From the NCBI GenBank assembly GCA_905221605.1, contig CAJNDS010000414.1, forward strand, positions 81,118-145,117: 64,000 nucleotides of DNA. The letters run 5' to 3'. This stretch comes from Symbiodinium natans. Its lineage: Eukaryota; Sar; Dinophyceae; Suessiales; Symbiodiniaceae. Positions 10,437 through 24,000 of this stretch are shown here, in pieces. Numbering within the stretch: position 1 is the first letter of the stretch; each line of letters opens with the position of its first letter. The translations under genes and the position numbers were made by a program. The notes under the pieces were generated by a model, which was not told the DNA's origin, ran no database searches, and saw nothing but the letters and a program-made list of their open reading frames with translations.

Positions 10437-10883
10437 TTGGAGGGATTTCATGCAAGTGCCATGCAGAGCGATCTCATTCATGAGCGCTTTCTCCGGGGCC
10501 TCTATGGTGGCTCCCCTTGCGGGGATTACGTGCCGAATAGCCGTGTACACCTGATCTCCGGCTATTTCAGGGCTGACTTGTGGGCTACGGCCACTTCTGC
10601 TGCAACTTTATCAGAGATTGTCCGAAATCTGGGAACTTCCTTCATCAACAGCTTGAGAACAACTCACAGCTGGTCTTTGTCCAGCGTTGGGCACTGCACA
10701 GAGTCGACAGATGTCGACAGCACTCTGGGTCCCTGTTTGGGCCACCGACGTTTGTCCATTCGTGGTGTTCAGGCACCAGGCCTCAACTACACAGCCAGAG
10801 AAGGCCGAATGGTGGCCCAACGACTTCTCTCAGAATCTTGCGTCCTCTTGGGGCATTTTGCCTCCTTGCCTCGACTGGGCTGA
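10437..10883 (+). CDS. Possible unknown coding exon(s)
   Basis: A 148-codon open frame with protein-like composition in its first half (SDLIHERFLRGLYGGSP, CGDYVPNSRVHLISGYFRAD). No domain is recognised and no splice sites were confirmed. The second half is less convincing. It may be an exon of the downstream gene, an isolated gene, or chance. Confidence 0.25.
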   Translation: MEGFHASAMQSDLIHERFLRGLYGGSPCGDYVPNSRVHLISGYFRADLWATATSAATLSEIVRNLGTSFINSLRTTHSWSLSSVGHCTESTDVDSTLGPCLGHRRLSIRGVQAPGLNYTAREGRMVAQRLLSESCVLLGHFASLPRLG

Positions 10884-11919
10884 CACGCTGGAATGCGCTG
10901 GAGTTTGCGGGCCCCAGTTGACGACGCAGCCGTGTATTCCGTGTGTTCTGACTGCTTCTAGGTCAAGGCCAACGTCGTCTTGCACGACGTGTCGCAAGAT
11001 TCGGGCCGGCCCTGTCCTTGGTTTTCAACACCCTCGCGCTCAGGAGCTCCCACCCTTGGGGCCCTTCAACATCCTGAGCCCATCGTTGCCCGAAGGAAGA
11101 AGCCCTTGAGGAACCGCCACAGAACATCCACTTTTGATTCTTGGACTGCAAACCTTGGACTTTCGCAGACGGCGTGAGTCTGTGATGCGCAGACATGCAA
11201 GGCTGAGGCCAAAGGAGCGCTTCGTGATCAGAGGGGCTTGAGTTGAAGCTACAACTGCAGTACGTGCAGTCCGGGCAGGGGTTCGCGTAGCTCAGGCAGA
11301 GCAAGCTCTTGTGCGAAAGTGGTGGGCCCGGTGTGAAAGCACTCCTTGCAGAGCTCAAGGGATTGCCTGGGGGCAGGATCCTTGACGCCCTAAAACCCCA
11401 ACACCCCAAAAGAGCCCCCCACCCCCCCGGGTTGGGTGCGTGACTGCAGTGCTGGGGACACAGACTAATGACGTACAGCTTCGGGTATTTCTATCAGAAG
11501 GCGCTGTTGTTGGTTTAGGTGGAAAAAGCACCAACCGCAGGAAGATGCACACTGTGGCATGACGTTGCCAAATCTTGCGGCTCCAGTTTAGCCCGAATCA
11601 GAATGAGAAGCAGTGACACTACACTGTAGTCTTGATTGGGCAAGTCCCTACTTGCAGCATGCAACCAGGGCCCAGAATACTGGCCATGACGGTGGTTTCT
11701 TGAGCAAAATGAATCCCAAGCGTTTCGGGTAGCTGTTGCTTTGGCCTCGAGGGCCGGCCAGAGTGCTTGTTTGGTGCTGGTGCACCTCGACAGTCTCTAG
11801 GAAACACATGCGACTTTGCGCCCGCCATGAAGTGGCGTTGGCTGCCTGGCTCTGATCAGATTCTGCGACGCCAGGTGTTCATCTCCCGACTCCACCTCCA
11901 GCATAGACTGTTCACCTAG

Positions 11920-11984
11920 AGTGGCTATGTTGAGTTCACCATCTTACATGAGGGTTCTCATGAAAAACAGATTGTCATTTTCCG
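11920..11984 (+). CDS. Possible exon (SGYVEFTILHEGSHEKQIVI)
   Basis: Open between CCTAG|AGTGGC and a consensus-like donor TTCCG|GTAAGT. The codon choice looks coding. The gap to the next candidate exon is only about 19 nt, too short for an intron, so one of the two boundaries must be wrong. Confidence 0.35.
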
Positions 11985-12003
11985 GTAAGTCAAACTTCCG
12001 AGG

Positions 12004-12094
12004 CGTACCCTTCTTTGCTTCTTCGAAGCTTGCGTGGCGAAGCTGGCGGTTGTTCGACCCTTCGCAACTGATGCGGAGGCTCTCGCGTCTCAGG
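12004..12094 (+). CDS. Exon, conserved-looking VAKLAVVRPF segment
   Basis: Reads FEACVAKLAVVRPFATDAEA and ends at CAG|GGTTTTAGG, a donor formed by telomere-like sequence. Probably close to the start of the glycosyltransferase-like domain. Confidence 0.45.
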
Positions 12095-15000
12095 GTTTTA
12101 GGCTAGTTAGCCTTCCTGACAGCCCTTAGAACCAAAACCTCCTAAACCTGAAGCCTTGTACCCTCAGAGGCCAGCAGGTTCCCGCTGGCTCTTCAAACGC
12201 GGGGGGTTGTTTTCCCAAGGGAAGCCGTTGGAAGATAGGGGGGGCTTACGAAAAGAGGGGACCCGTAAAATACACCGCCAAATAGTAGGATTCCCTCATT
12301 TAATATCATAACAACATTATGATAAGGAACCCAAGAAGGTACCCGAAATTTCGGGAACCCTTGGGGACAAAGCGACGTCACGTAGACGTAGTCCTCTCGC
12401 AGGCAACGGACATGCCAGAGATCTTCGGCCTTTGGAACAATGCCCCCCGGATGCTGCAAGAAGTGCACATCTAAGCCACGCGGCCACGCGGCCGCCCTCC
12501 CCCAAACCCTCAGCCCCAAACCCCAAAACCCTACACCCAACGCCCCGTGAACCCCCGTCGAGTCTTCAAGGCGCTGCGTTGAAGCATTTTCAAACCTTGA
12601 AGTTTCGACTCCCCCTCCCCAACAAGATCAGACATCTACAAACCCTTGACGCCCTCAGCCCGAAGACCTCGTAACGTGCACCGCAAGCGCAAGGTTCTTC
12701 CTTGCACGTCCCCTCCAACGGCGGTCGAGGTTGATGTGATCTTAGTCTACAGCAAGGTGCTTGAGGCCGGGATCCCCCCCCGAAGTGGCTTCAGGAGTTG
12801 TATGTATATATGGACGCAGTATTCCTGGATTTGAGTAGGGCTTGTGCCTAGCAGAACCTTCAAATCCTGAGAATCTCAAGCTCTGCGCTTCCAGTTTCGG
12901 GGGGCTTGGCCCGAGAGGGGTGCTAAGTTGGGTGCTTTCACGTAGGGTTTGGGGTTTAGGGGGGTTCAAGGGTTTGAGGGTTTGGGGTTTGGGGTGTTAG
13001 GGGTTTTCGGGTTTTAGGGTTTATGGAGAAAGGAGAATGCGCTGGCCAGTGCCGCCGTGGATGCTGTGCAAGCCAACTTCATGCCCCTGGGCAGCAGCTG
13101 GGTTTACAGGCTTCAGGCTTTTTTTGGGATCCTAAATCCTCGGCCCCGAGCCCCCCAACCCAAGCTCCAGTCCCTCGTCTGAAGCCTGCAGCAGGAATGG
13201 GAGCGACGCGTGGCCTCAGTGCTTTCAAAGCTTGAAGATCCACCAGATCAACCTGACGTCCACGGAGGACGTCTATGCCACTCGGGCTGAGTTACTCCCA
13301 CGCGCCTCGGCTCCTGCCGACCGCGCCCTGCGATCCATTCTTGCCGCGTCCTTTGCGGCTTAGGAATGCTTAGGTTTAGGGTTTAGGGTTTAGGGGTTTC
13401 CTCAAAGCCTGAAAAAGCTAAGGATAGCCGTGGTTACCAACTGCGGTACGACTGGGTGCTTGGGCCCAACAGGGTCTTCCGCTCGGTGATGCACAGCTTC
13501 CTTGCGACCTGGCAAGATGAGCTGTGGACGTGGGTTTGGTTCTCAACCCTAAACCCTAAACCCTCAACCCTAAACCCTCAACCCTCAACCCTAAACCCTA
13601 AACCCCAAACCCCAAACCCCAAACCCCAAACCCTAAACCCCAAGCCCTAAACCCTAAGCCCTAAATCCCCATGCTCACAGAGGCGCTTGCGGGGGTCTCT
13701 AGCTCCAAGGCCTTTCGAGTGTTCGGAGGGGTAAACCTGGGCCAGGCCCCCGAGGAGAATCCCGCATGCTTCATTCAGCTCTTGCACCCTACGGGGTTTA
13801 GGGTTTAGGGTTTAGGGTGTAGGGTTTGGGTTTAAGGGTCCTATCAGATGAGCGAAAGGACGGGACATTTGGCAACTACAGCCACTTCTACTTCATGGAG
13901 TTTGACGCTGTCCTCCGGCGTCGGAGAAGAGGGGCACGGGTAGACATCCCCAAAACCAAAAACCCCAAAACCCCAAAACTCCAAAACTCTGAAACCCCAA
14001 AACCCCAAAACCCAAAACCCCAAAACCCCAAAACCCCAAAACCCCAAAACCCCAAAACCCCAAAACCCTGAAACCCCAAAACCCCAAACCCCCAAGACCC
14101 CAAGACCCCAAAACCCCAAAACCCCAAAGCCCCAAAACCTCAAAACCCCAAAACCCCAAAACCCCAACCCCCCCAAACCCGAAAATCCCAAACCCTAAAG
14201 CCCTGAAGACCAAAAACCCTGAAACCCTAAGCCCCTTTTTTTCTCCATTCTCTTCGGTTTTGGGGTCTTTGGACTTGAAGGGTTGTTGGGGGTTTAGGGT
14301 TCTGGGTTTGGGCTTCTGAGCTCTAGCCTGTGGCACCACACGCTCAGGGGGTGGGGAGCCCTGCCCCCTTAGCTCCCCCCCCACCCCCCCCAGGTGCCAG
14401 TGCGAAGCAACTGGCTGGACCAGTTTATCCTCGAGGCAGGGCTTCGTGCTCGGCTCTCGTGGTCCTAAGGGTTTCGGGCTGAGGGCGTTCGGGTTCGAGG
14501 GTGTCGGAGTAGCTGTTGTGAGCATGACAAGCAACCTCTCTTCGGGAGAGATCTTGGGAGTGCGTGAAGAGAAGAGAGAAGCATCCCGAGATACCGTCCA
14601 CATGCTCAATTGGCACTCCCACTTCTGAGGCTGTTGGCAGGAGCTCTCGCCCTACTTATACTAGAATACCCCCCCCCCCCTAAACCCCTATTCCAACTAT
14701 TCAGGCCCCTATATTAGGTTTGCCACCCGAACTAAGGCCCTCCCAAAGGGGGGAAGATTGTAGTCCCAACGTCCCAGAAGCTCCCCCAAATCTTTCCAAA
14801 CCTCCTCTGACTCCTCGGGATGCCAGGGGCAGGGTGCCAGATTTCGAAGGGTCTCAGTTCTCCGAGTTCAGTGGAAGCTTTCAAGTCCCGCAACCCTCAA
14901 CCTTAAACTCTGCAAAGCACTAGACTCCTAGCCACAAAAGCCCTAAACCCTAAACCCCAAACCCCAAACCCTAAACCCTCAGACCTAAGCCCGAAACCCC

Positions 15001-18000
15001 TTACCTTCAGAGGCGCTCCACTACCCCGACGCCGCTGTTCGTGGCAGCCATTACCGAGGAGCAGCTGAAATTCCCCTAAACCACTGAGCCCTAACCGGGT
15101 TTAGGGTTTAGGGTTTAGGGTCTATTGTTCTGAGGAATACTATGATTTTCTGTGTTTTCTGTGATTTTTGGTTTTGCTGCCTTTGTTCCTCTTACTGTGT
15201 TATCCGTGCTAGTATTAGGTTGCAATAATGTAGGACGACCAGTTCTGTATTGCGACCATGGCTACTGAGACGACTACCCCTACTATGACCACATTTTTTG
15301 CTACTGCTACTACTAGCTGGTGGCGGGCGCGATAGTTGCCCTGTGTTTTTTTTGGTGGTTTCAGCGTCCTTGCTGGCCTCGGATAAGTGGGGAAAAAGGA
15401 TGAGGGGACGATGGGACGGGGATGGGGGGGCGGGGGGGGGGGGGGTGTGGCGAGCGAACTTCCGAAGCAGAGCTTCGATAAGCAACGTGCTTTAATAGTC
15501 CTACTATTGCTATAATGGTGATTCTCACTACTGCTACTCCTCTGATGAGGGGAAGGAAGAAGGGGACACGTTCCCTCGAGCGTTGGTTGTCGACTTCTGA
15601 GGGGACCAAAAACAAAAAGCCTCCAAACAAAAGCACGCGAGACCTTGAGCGAGTTAGCTCTCCATCCCCCCTTGAATGGCCTGCAGGTCAGAAGCAGAGA
15701 GATGGTCTTTACCCTAGACTCGAGACCCTAAACCCTCAACTTTTGAAAGGAGATACCTGGGATGCATTTCTGAGAAGCTTGCCAGTGGATCTGCGACCTC
15801 GCAGCAGTTCTGGAGGGTTTTCGGAGGCTGCCTCGCTTATCCGCTAAACCCTAAACACTAAGCCCTTATCCACTAAACCCTAAACCCTAAACCCTAAACC
15901 CTAAACCCTAAACCCTAAACCCTAAACCCGGTTTAGGGCCCAACGTGAACCCAGTATCCCCGAGAACCCGAGTGTGGCTAAGGGCTCTTCGGGAGCATTA
16001 GGGAGTATGGGGAAGCAGCCGAGGCTCTATCACGTGAACGGCAATGCCATCTACAACCTTCAACATCCGTGGCTGCAGTACATGCTGCAAGTGCTCTTGG
16101 GACTTGAACCTTGGGCCCCCAAGCCTTCATAAAAACCCTGATCCCCTTAAGGCGCGATTTTGAATTCTTGATTCCTTAGAGGGTGCTTGCGGTTTGTCTC
16201 AAAAGTCCGGGCAGCTTTCCCTCATAGCCCATGAGAAGTCTGGCCTCTGGGATGCAACCCTCCGTTCTCACCAAGGCTGTTTCATGCCTAGTTTTCCATA
16301 AGGCCCAACCCTACCGATATAAGGGTGTACGATATTAGGGGGGTACCAAATTGGGTTACCCTAGGGGGTTCCTACTATTTGGGTCAAGGGCTGGGGTCCC
16401 TTATTTCGAAGAAGGGCCAGGAAACGAGAGGATCAATCTATGACCAATTGTCCCCAACCCACAATGTACCGGAACCCACAATCCTACTTGAAATTATGGA
16501 CTCAAGGGTGTTTGGGGTGTAAGCAGTTGTCTAAGCCCTTCGCCTTATAGCCTTATGTGGGAATTGACGACAACAGCGGGCACCTAATATAGACCCCCAA
16601 ATAGTAGGATTCCCTGGCAAAAAAGGACCCCAAAAGGGTTCCCCCAATTTCGGAAACCCCCATATGGCATTTACACCCTGAACTCCACCTCCAGGTTAGA
16701 TGAAGATGCGCAGCAGGAAGCGGGCCAAAGCGACTTTGCCGCTCAAGATCTCCCTAGGAGTCGGGGGCTTGTACCTGCCCAAAGGTTCGACGCTGGAGCG
16801 CTTTGAGGGTTCGCTTTGAGGGTTTAGGAGGGGGGGGGGGAGGGGGGTTTAGAGCGAAGGCTCTAGGGTGTAGGGGTCGGGGGGGGGGGGGGGGGTATGT
16901 TCTGCTTTATCCGGAGGTTGAATGTAGTTTGGTCGGGTTCGAAGGCTCACCCGCCGGCACAGGTCTGGAGCTGTTGAGGGCCCTAGACTACTCGGCAAAT
17001 CTCCTTGGCGAATATGTCCCACTGTGACGGCATGAACATGTCCAGACCAAGTAGTCAAGATATTGCCACAGGGCCTTTGATGATGTTTGTTTCCTCACGC
17101 CTGTGAATAAGCATGACCTCATCGCGACCAACAGAGAAACCCCCTGACTGCAAGTGCTGCCTCGGCCCTGCTGTGAAGTTCTACAAAGCTAAATGGCGGT
17201 TTTCGAACATAAGGGACCCCTACTCTAGTCCCCCCCAAATAGTAGAATTCCCTAATAAGGACCCCAATAAGGTACCCCTCATCTCGGAGCCGTGTTGGTG
17301 CTTGCGAGGCGTTGCCTTCGACGTGCGCATGGCCAATCTCAGCTATGACGAGTTCGGCTCTGCGCCGGACTGGTTTAGGGTTTAGGGGATCTCCGGGGCA
17401 TTTTCTGGGCTTTGCGTGGGGGCTTTGCTTTGTGGGAGGATTCGGGGCAGAGGGCTTCTTTTTTTTTGGGGTAGTGCGGGGGGGGGGGGGGGGGGGGGTT
17501 AGAACTCCCCCTTTCAACACCGAATCCCCGAAGCCTCCAAACCTCTCCTTCAAGACCAATGCAGGAGTCTCCTTACCAGGGCGACTCCCTCTTGGTTGGC
17601 AACTACGCGCAGACGCCGCGTGGTGCCAGGGGTTTTCTGAGCGGCTCGGGGTCAGGGAAGGGCTTGGGGCCAAGAGGGCTGGGTTTCGGCTTGTTGGGGC
17701 CAAGAGGGCTAACAGGGGCTGAAAAATGATTGATATCACCACTGAAAAATGATTGATATCACCATTGAAAAATGACTGAATGTCCCATTCCACGTTTGAT
17801 TGATTTCTTTTTTGTCTGACGAAAGCACGCTTTGCGCTCAATTCATGCAGGCATACAAAATGCACAACGGTACGCCGTATGTGGTCATCAGTTTGGTTCG
17901 ACGTGGAATCGGTCAGTGTATTTGGAAGCGGAAGACATGGTCTATCTCTCCGAGTGTACAAAGTAGGACTACCTGGATACGAACATATACAGATGTTTGT

Positions 18001-21000
18001 CGACCATGCTGTGGGAAAGAACCGATGAGGGGGCTGGGGGGAGCCCTAAACCCTAAACCCCTGAATCGCGAAGACCCTGTCAGTTGCCGAGGCTTCTGAA
18101 CACAAGCTGCTTGACTTCGATTGGTCCAGGGGCTCGGGTATTTTCAGGGTTGGGGTTTGGGGTTTAGGGTTTGGGGTTCAGGGTTTCGCTTGGGGTGTCT
18201 TTTGGGTTCGGATGCATGCTCAGATCTCCCAAAACTCAGCTAAACCCTGACCCAATCCCGAGGGTGTGAGATCTTTGCCTTTTCTTGGAAATTTTAAAGC
18301 AGATGGATGCCTCAACTTGTGCCAGGTGTGGCAGTTTTGGGTTTAGGGTTTAGGGTTTCGGGTCTAGGGCTCTTGGGCTCTTGGGCTTTGGGCTTAGGGG
18401 GGTCTTTGGGGTCTTCGGCTCTGCCGGCTGTCCGGGCGATTGGAGTTCGGCCCTCTTTTTTCCCCGGCAGGCTTCGAGAGCGTGGAGTTCATTCGCCACG
18501 GCTCCATGCAGAATCTGTTCCAGGACATCGACGACCAAGAGGTCACGCTGGGAGTGGCTTGCCTTGGCCATGACTGCATCCGAGTGTTCCCCAAACCCTC
18601 CAGGGGCTTGAGTGCGCCCTAAACCCAAAACCCAAAACCCAAAACCCAAGACCCTAAACCCTAAACCCTAAACCCTAAACCCTAAACCCTAAACCCTAAA
18701 CCCTAAACCCTAAACCCTAAACCCTAAACCCTAAACCCTAAACCCTATCGCAAGACAAAGAAGAAGCGAGGTCATGGCCCAGCACCGAGACTTCAGCTTC
18801 TTCGAGGAGTCTCTCAGGATGGGGGCTGCGGGCGTAGAGAAGATGGGGGTCTTTGGCAGAGACTGGAGAGTCGCCCCAAAGCTTAGGGTTTAAGGTGAAG
18901 AGGGTGTGGAGGGTGTGGGAAGGGGTTTGTTTGTAAGTGTTTGTTCAGGGGGTCCTTGAGAGGGTTTCAGGGGGTTTCAAAGGGGGTTTTGGAGAGCTTT
19001 TGATCTCCGGAAAAGAATTTTAAGCCCAGCCCTGCCATCGAGCAAAACCTTCGCAGCCCTGTGTGTCTGTCCCTGGAGGTTCTCACATCCTTTCCGACAG
19101 GTTCTCATCATGGGCAAATGGAGCTCTGGCGAAAAAGGTTTAGGGTTTTTTGGCTTCGGGTTTAGGGTTGCAAGAAGGGCGGGCACAGTGGGCTGCTGGA
19201 CTTGGGGCCGAATCCAGGCATTCTGAAATCTGAGGATCACCAACGAGTCAAACTACACCATCGACTCTGCTCGAGGCCCGTGCCCTAGACCCTAAATCCT
19301 AAACTAAAACCTAAAACCCCCTAGACCCCTCTAGCAGAACCCTTCCAAAGCCCCCGAGATTCCGGAGTTTCTGCAGGCCCGACGCACGTCCAGACGAAGA
19401 GGGCCACGGGTAGCGCCGCCACCCTGCTGTGCAAGATTGCGGCTCATGTCACAACCAGGCTCGGTTTCGGTGGGCTCTGGGGGTAGGGCTCAGGGTATAG
19501 TCCAGGGCTTCAACCCCGGTTTGCTGAAACCTTGTTGGATCCTTCGCTGGAGGCCTCTCTGTTTCTAACACCAAGCCCTTCTACATAACCTTAAGGCATA
19601 CATTGCAATCCCTGGACAGTTGAAGCTGAGTGCACCGTGCTTCGCGATTGAACTGGCTTGACCGCGGATGGACCAACTTCTGTCTCACTTCCTCCGCCAT
19701 ACCTCCCCTGAACCAGCTCCTGCGAGAGTTTAAGCTTACTGTACGTAGCTCGTGGAGGGGTCAGGCGCGGTTGGGGAAAATCAGGGGAAGGTACTACCAG
19801 AAAAGCCTGGACACCACAGCCTCTGCAGGTATCTGGTACTCACGGACACCCACAACATCCTCTCAAGCCCGACGTCCATCCTGGTCGATGGCCAAGGCTC
19901 AAGTAAGCCATTCTCCGGGGCCCAAACTCGAACCTGAAGTTCTTAAACCACCCCCTATAAGGCCCCGCAAGAAGCTTTGCAACCCTCCAGCTTTAGCCAC
20001 ATACGCGCTGCGCGCAGCTACCCTACGCCCCCTTTCCCCGTGTTTCCAGGGGAAAAGGTTAAGGTTTTCAGGGGTTTTTAGGTTTTTTTTTTTTACGGGT
20101 TTTGGGGGGTTTTTGGGGGTGTTCGAGTCTTGGGGCTGCTTTTTCGGTGGTCTTCAGGGGGTGGGTTTAGGGTCTCTTTAGGTGTGGGGAGCCCCCACCT
20201 CCATGTTCAGCTGCCCCTAAAAGACTCACTCCGACAAGCAGGCTTTCCGGTGCTTCCCTACGTGCCTGCCGCCTCATGGTCTTGCCAGCAGTTTGCGTCC
20301 TGCGCCTCAGTCCCTTGGCAAACCCCCAAAACTACCCTGCACCCTTACTTCGTTGGGAAAGAGTTTGATCCAGGGTTCAACCCAAATTCAAAAGCGAAGT
20401 TCTCCACCCCTCCCCCGGACCCGGCCCTCCTGCCAAGAGTTCAAACCCTAAAGCCCTGAACCGCTGCATCCCAAGGATTCTTTTTGGGAGGGGAGGTGTG
20501 TGGGGTGTGGGGGGGAGGGGCGGTAGCGCGGACGTAAAGCAGGGTGAACCCGAAACCCTAAGTCCTGAACCCTGTTTCAGGGTCTTGGAGGTTTGGGGGG
20601 TTTAAGGTTTAGGGTTTAGGGTTTTGGGTTTTGGGTTTAGGGGGGGTTTTAAGGTTTGGGGCCGACGGAGGAGCTGGATGAAGCAGAGGCGTTCTTCGGC
20701 GTGCAGCTCGAGTATCATCACGACACCTATGCACTTCGAGCTGCAAGGGGTTTAGGGTTTAGGGTTTAGGGTTTTTGGGATTTAGGGGTTCCGGGGTTAC
20801 AGGGATTTGCCCCTGCGCGGTCATTTGGGGCTCTCCCGTTCGGGATCCAGCGGGTGCGTGGGAGGCTCTGAGCAAAGCAGCAAACCTCAAGACCCTGAAC
20901 CTTAAACCCTTAAACCCACCCTGAACCCTAAACCCTAAATCCTCAATGTTCAACCTTTAACCCAAAACCCTAAACCCTCAACCAACCTTGAACCCTAAGC

Positions 21001-24000
21001 CCTAAACCCCCTCAACCCTAAACCCTGAACCCACGGAAGGAAACGGTGTACTACACAGACCTCTACCAGCAGCACTGCGCTGACCGGGGGACCATCCTTC
21101 GCCTCTCGGCCACCAGTGCTGATAGATGCAGAGCTTGCTGGTGCCCTTGTAGGCCCTGAAACCCTAAATCCTAAATCCTAAATCCTAAATCCTAAATCCT
21201 AAACCCTAAACCCTAAACCCTAAACCCGAAACCCGAAAGCCGAAACCCGTGATGAGGCAGTAACATCAACATGGCTCTGGCTACGCATCCAGTGTCATAA
21301 ATGTAGGGTTGAAGGGTTCTATCGGGTGTACATAGGTCTTGAGGGTTCCACAGGGCTTTCAAAGGGTTTAAGGGTTATGGTTTTTGTGGTTTCAGGGCTC
21401 TGTTCCGGAGGGTTTCCCGGTTGTAAACGGAGCCTTCAGACTCAAGGTTGATCCCCCGCTGACATGGCTGGACCCAGGTGGGCTACCCAAGTACAGCCAG
21501 TGCGGCTATGTGCACGGACCCACTGCCGACGGCTACATCGTCAGGGCCCCGATTGAGGATCCTTCTCTTAGTGGGCTCTGGACCCCAAGCCCGAAACACC
21601 CGACACGCGGGGGCATGGGGGTGTAGGTAGTGGGCTCGTAGGGCTTGAAGCTTTAAGCCCTACACCCTGAAACCGACACTTCCTAAACTTCAGGGATTTT
21701 GGCATCCAAGTGGTCAGTTCTTCCTGAAGATTCGCTCAGGCCTCTCATTTGACCCCATAGACCCTCACACCCCGGTGATTTTCAGGCCTGGATGCTGTCG
21801 AAGGATGCGAATTTCAGCTATGACGCCTGGCATTGTGCGTACAGTGCATGTAGTTGTTGTGGCATTCAGCGGTTTCGGGAGGTTTAGGTTTTCAGGGAGC
21901 TTGGTCGTCAACTTCAGCGGCGCCTTTTGTGCCGGAACCCTGTCCGGAGGCGACTTGGTACACCTAGGGGGGTCGCGGGGGGTGCGTTACTATCTCAACG
22001 ACCTGCTGCCTGCCAGGACTATGGAGCGTTTGTGTCTGCACACTGAAAAGCCTGAACGCAGGTTCATTAGACCTCAAACCCAAAGCCCTGTTCCCTGAAG
22101 CCTTCAAGCTCTACAACCCTCAAAGCCCAAGGCCTGACAACCTTCTGGGTTTAGGGTTTAGACCCTCAAGAGTACGTAAGCCTCAGACCCGGAGAATCTC
22201 CCAGGTGCCTAGGGACAAGCGGCAAGTGGGCTTCAGGCGCGTTTGGGGTCAGGGGATGCTTCGGTTTCTAGGGCTTGGTGGGCTCAGGGAACCTTAGGGA
22301 AGCTTAGGGAAGCTTCGGATTCGGGGACCTGGGGGAGTTGGGGTTTGAGTGTAAGCCCCTCATAGATGACATAATTTAGGTTTTTTTGGAAAATTCGAGC
22401 CTGCTCGAGTTTCCGAGACCTGGAGCTTCAAGAATTTTCGGAAAATTCGAGCCGGCTCGAATTTTCCAAAAAAAACTGACACAGTAGATTGCCGAAACAC
22501 GACCAGGCTCGAATTTTCCAAAAAAAAACCTAAATTTCAGGATCTATGGCTCCAGCAGCCCGGTAGATCCTGAAAGTTCGTTTTTTTGGAAAATTCGAGC
22601 CTGCTCGAGTTTCTGGGACCTAAACTTAGTAGTAGAGTAGGTAACCTTTAACCTTTTTGGGGTAATATATTCCCCTTATAATCCCAAAGGTTAACCTTTA
22701 AAACCCCTAGGTACTGGACAACTAAGTAAAGCCTCAAGAATTTTAGGAAAATTCGAGCCGGCTCGAATTTTCCAAAAAAAGAGACACAGTAGATTGCCGA
22801 AACACGACCAGGCTCGAATTTTCCAAAAAAAACCTAAATTTCAGGATCTATTGCTCCAGCAGCCCCTAAGACTTTAGTGGCCCCCGGAAGTATCCTTCAA
22901 GAGGTCTTGGGGCGTTGGCGTCACCGCCCACCCGGTCGACACACGAGAATGCTCAGTGTCGCAAAGATGCAGCTTCAGCCTCTACCTAAATCTGAGGGTA
23001 GTTTCATGGACCCTCAATGTGGTCAGCTCCTTTCAACGGTTCTGATGTCTGGGCCCCTTAGTTTGTATGGGGTACATAAGAGGTATAGAAGGGGTACATA
23101 ATAGGTATAGAAGGGCTACCCTTTTCACGGCCCATGCCTTGGGCCTTTTAACTACTTTAAGACTACACTCAGACTCCTAGCACCCCCCAACGCCCGAGAG
23201 CTCCACAACTCTTCTGTCCCTAAATCCAGCCCAGCGACTGATCCTGCGTGAAACCTAAGCCCCCTAAAACTTCCCCCCGAAAACTCCTTAAGGCCCCCCC
23301 CAAAACTCCCTAAACTCCCTAAACTCCCTTACACTCCCCGAACTCCCTAAACCCCCCTTAAACTGCCTAATAGACTCCCCCAACTTTTCCCTGACTCCCT
23401 TAAACCCCCTATACTCCCTCAACTCCCTAAACCGTGGACTCCCAACTCCCTGAACCCCCCTAGACTCCCTAAACTCCCTCAGTTCCCTAGATCCCCTAAG
23501 CCCCCCCAAACTTCAAGCCTCAGCATTGAGGAACTCCCTAACCTCCGCAAACCTCCCTAAACCCTAAACCCTAAACCCTGAACCCTAAATCCTAAACCCT
23601 AAACCCTGAACCCTAAACCCTAAACCCTAAACCCTAAACCCTAAACCCTAAACCCTGAACCGTGAACCCTGAACCCTAAACCCTAAACCCTAACCTCCCG
23701 AAACCCCCTAAGCCCCCTCATTCCTGAACGGCTCCTTGAACCCTCAAAGTTGAAGCCTCAGCCTTGGGCTTTTAGATATTTTCGGGTTTAGGGTTTAGGG
23801 TTTAGGGTTCAGGGTTTAGGGTCTAGCTTTTTTGGGGCTTAGTTTCCGTGTATTGTTAGGGTTTTTAGGGTTTAGGGTTTCGGTTTTTAGAGTTTAGGGC
23901 TTCGGTTCAACCCCGTTCAGGCTGTAGGTATCTCTTCTTGGTTCAGGATGGCCCTCGGCTTCAGGAGATATCAGGTTCAGGGTGAAGTGTTCCCCCTTAT

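Larger units (their letters stand above)
6623..11919. other. 5.3-kb unique region without a recognised gene
   Basis: Non-telomeric, GC-rich sequence. Short open stretches occur (plus 7736-8011, plus 10437-10883, a minus-strand frame 7732-7986 containing one hydrophobic segment), but none shows a known domain. Consensus-like donors GTGAGT (6693) and GGTAAAA (8008) hint at scattered exons. A partial MITE lies at 9589-9672 and a 57-bp direct repeat at 8364-8477. Confidence 0.4.

Noticed and set aside
11280-11345. tRNA-like GCGTAGCTCAGGCAGAGC
   Set aside because: A D-arm-like piece only; no anticodon stem, T-arm or acceptor pairing.
13844-14609. Long minus-strand frames rich in Gly/Phe/Trp
   Set aside because: Translation of the (CCCCAAAA)n array; the real exon there is on the plus strand.
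17800-18030. Open stretch reading RVYKVGLPGYEHIQMFVDHA
   Set aside because: Protein-like in one frame but AT-richer than all exons, without splice sites or a recognisable domain; possibly a retroelement relic, not supportable.
19630-20181. 183-codon plus-strand frame
   Set aside because: Crosses the well-formed exon 19829-19902 in another phase and ends in a poly-Phe/Gly tail from T- and G-rich intron sequence.
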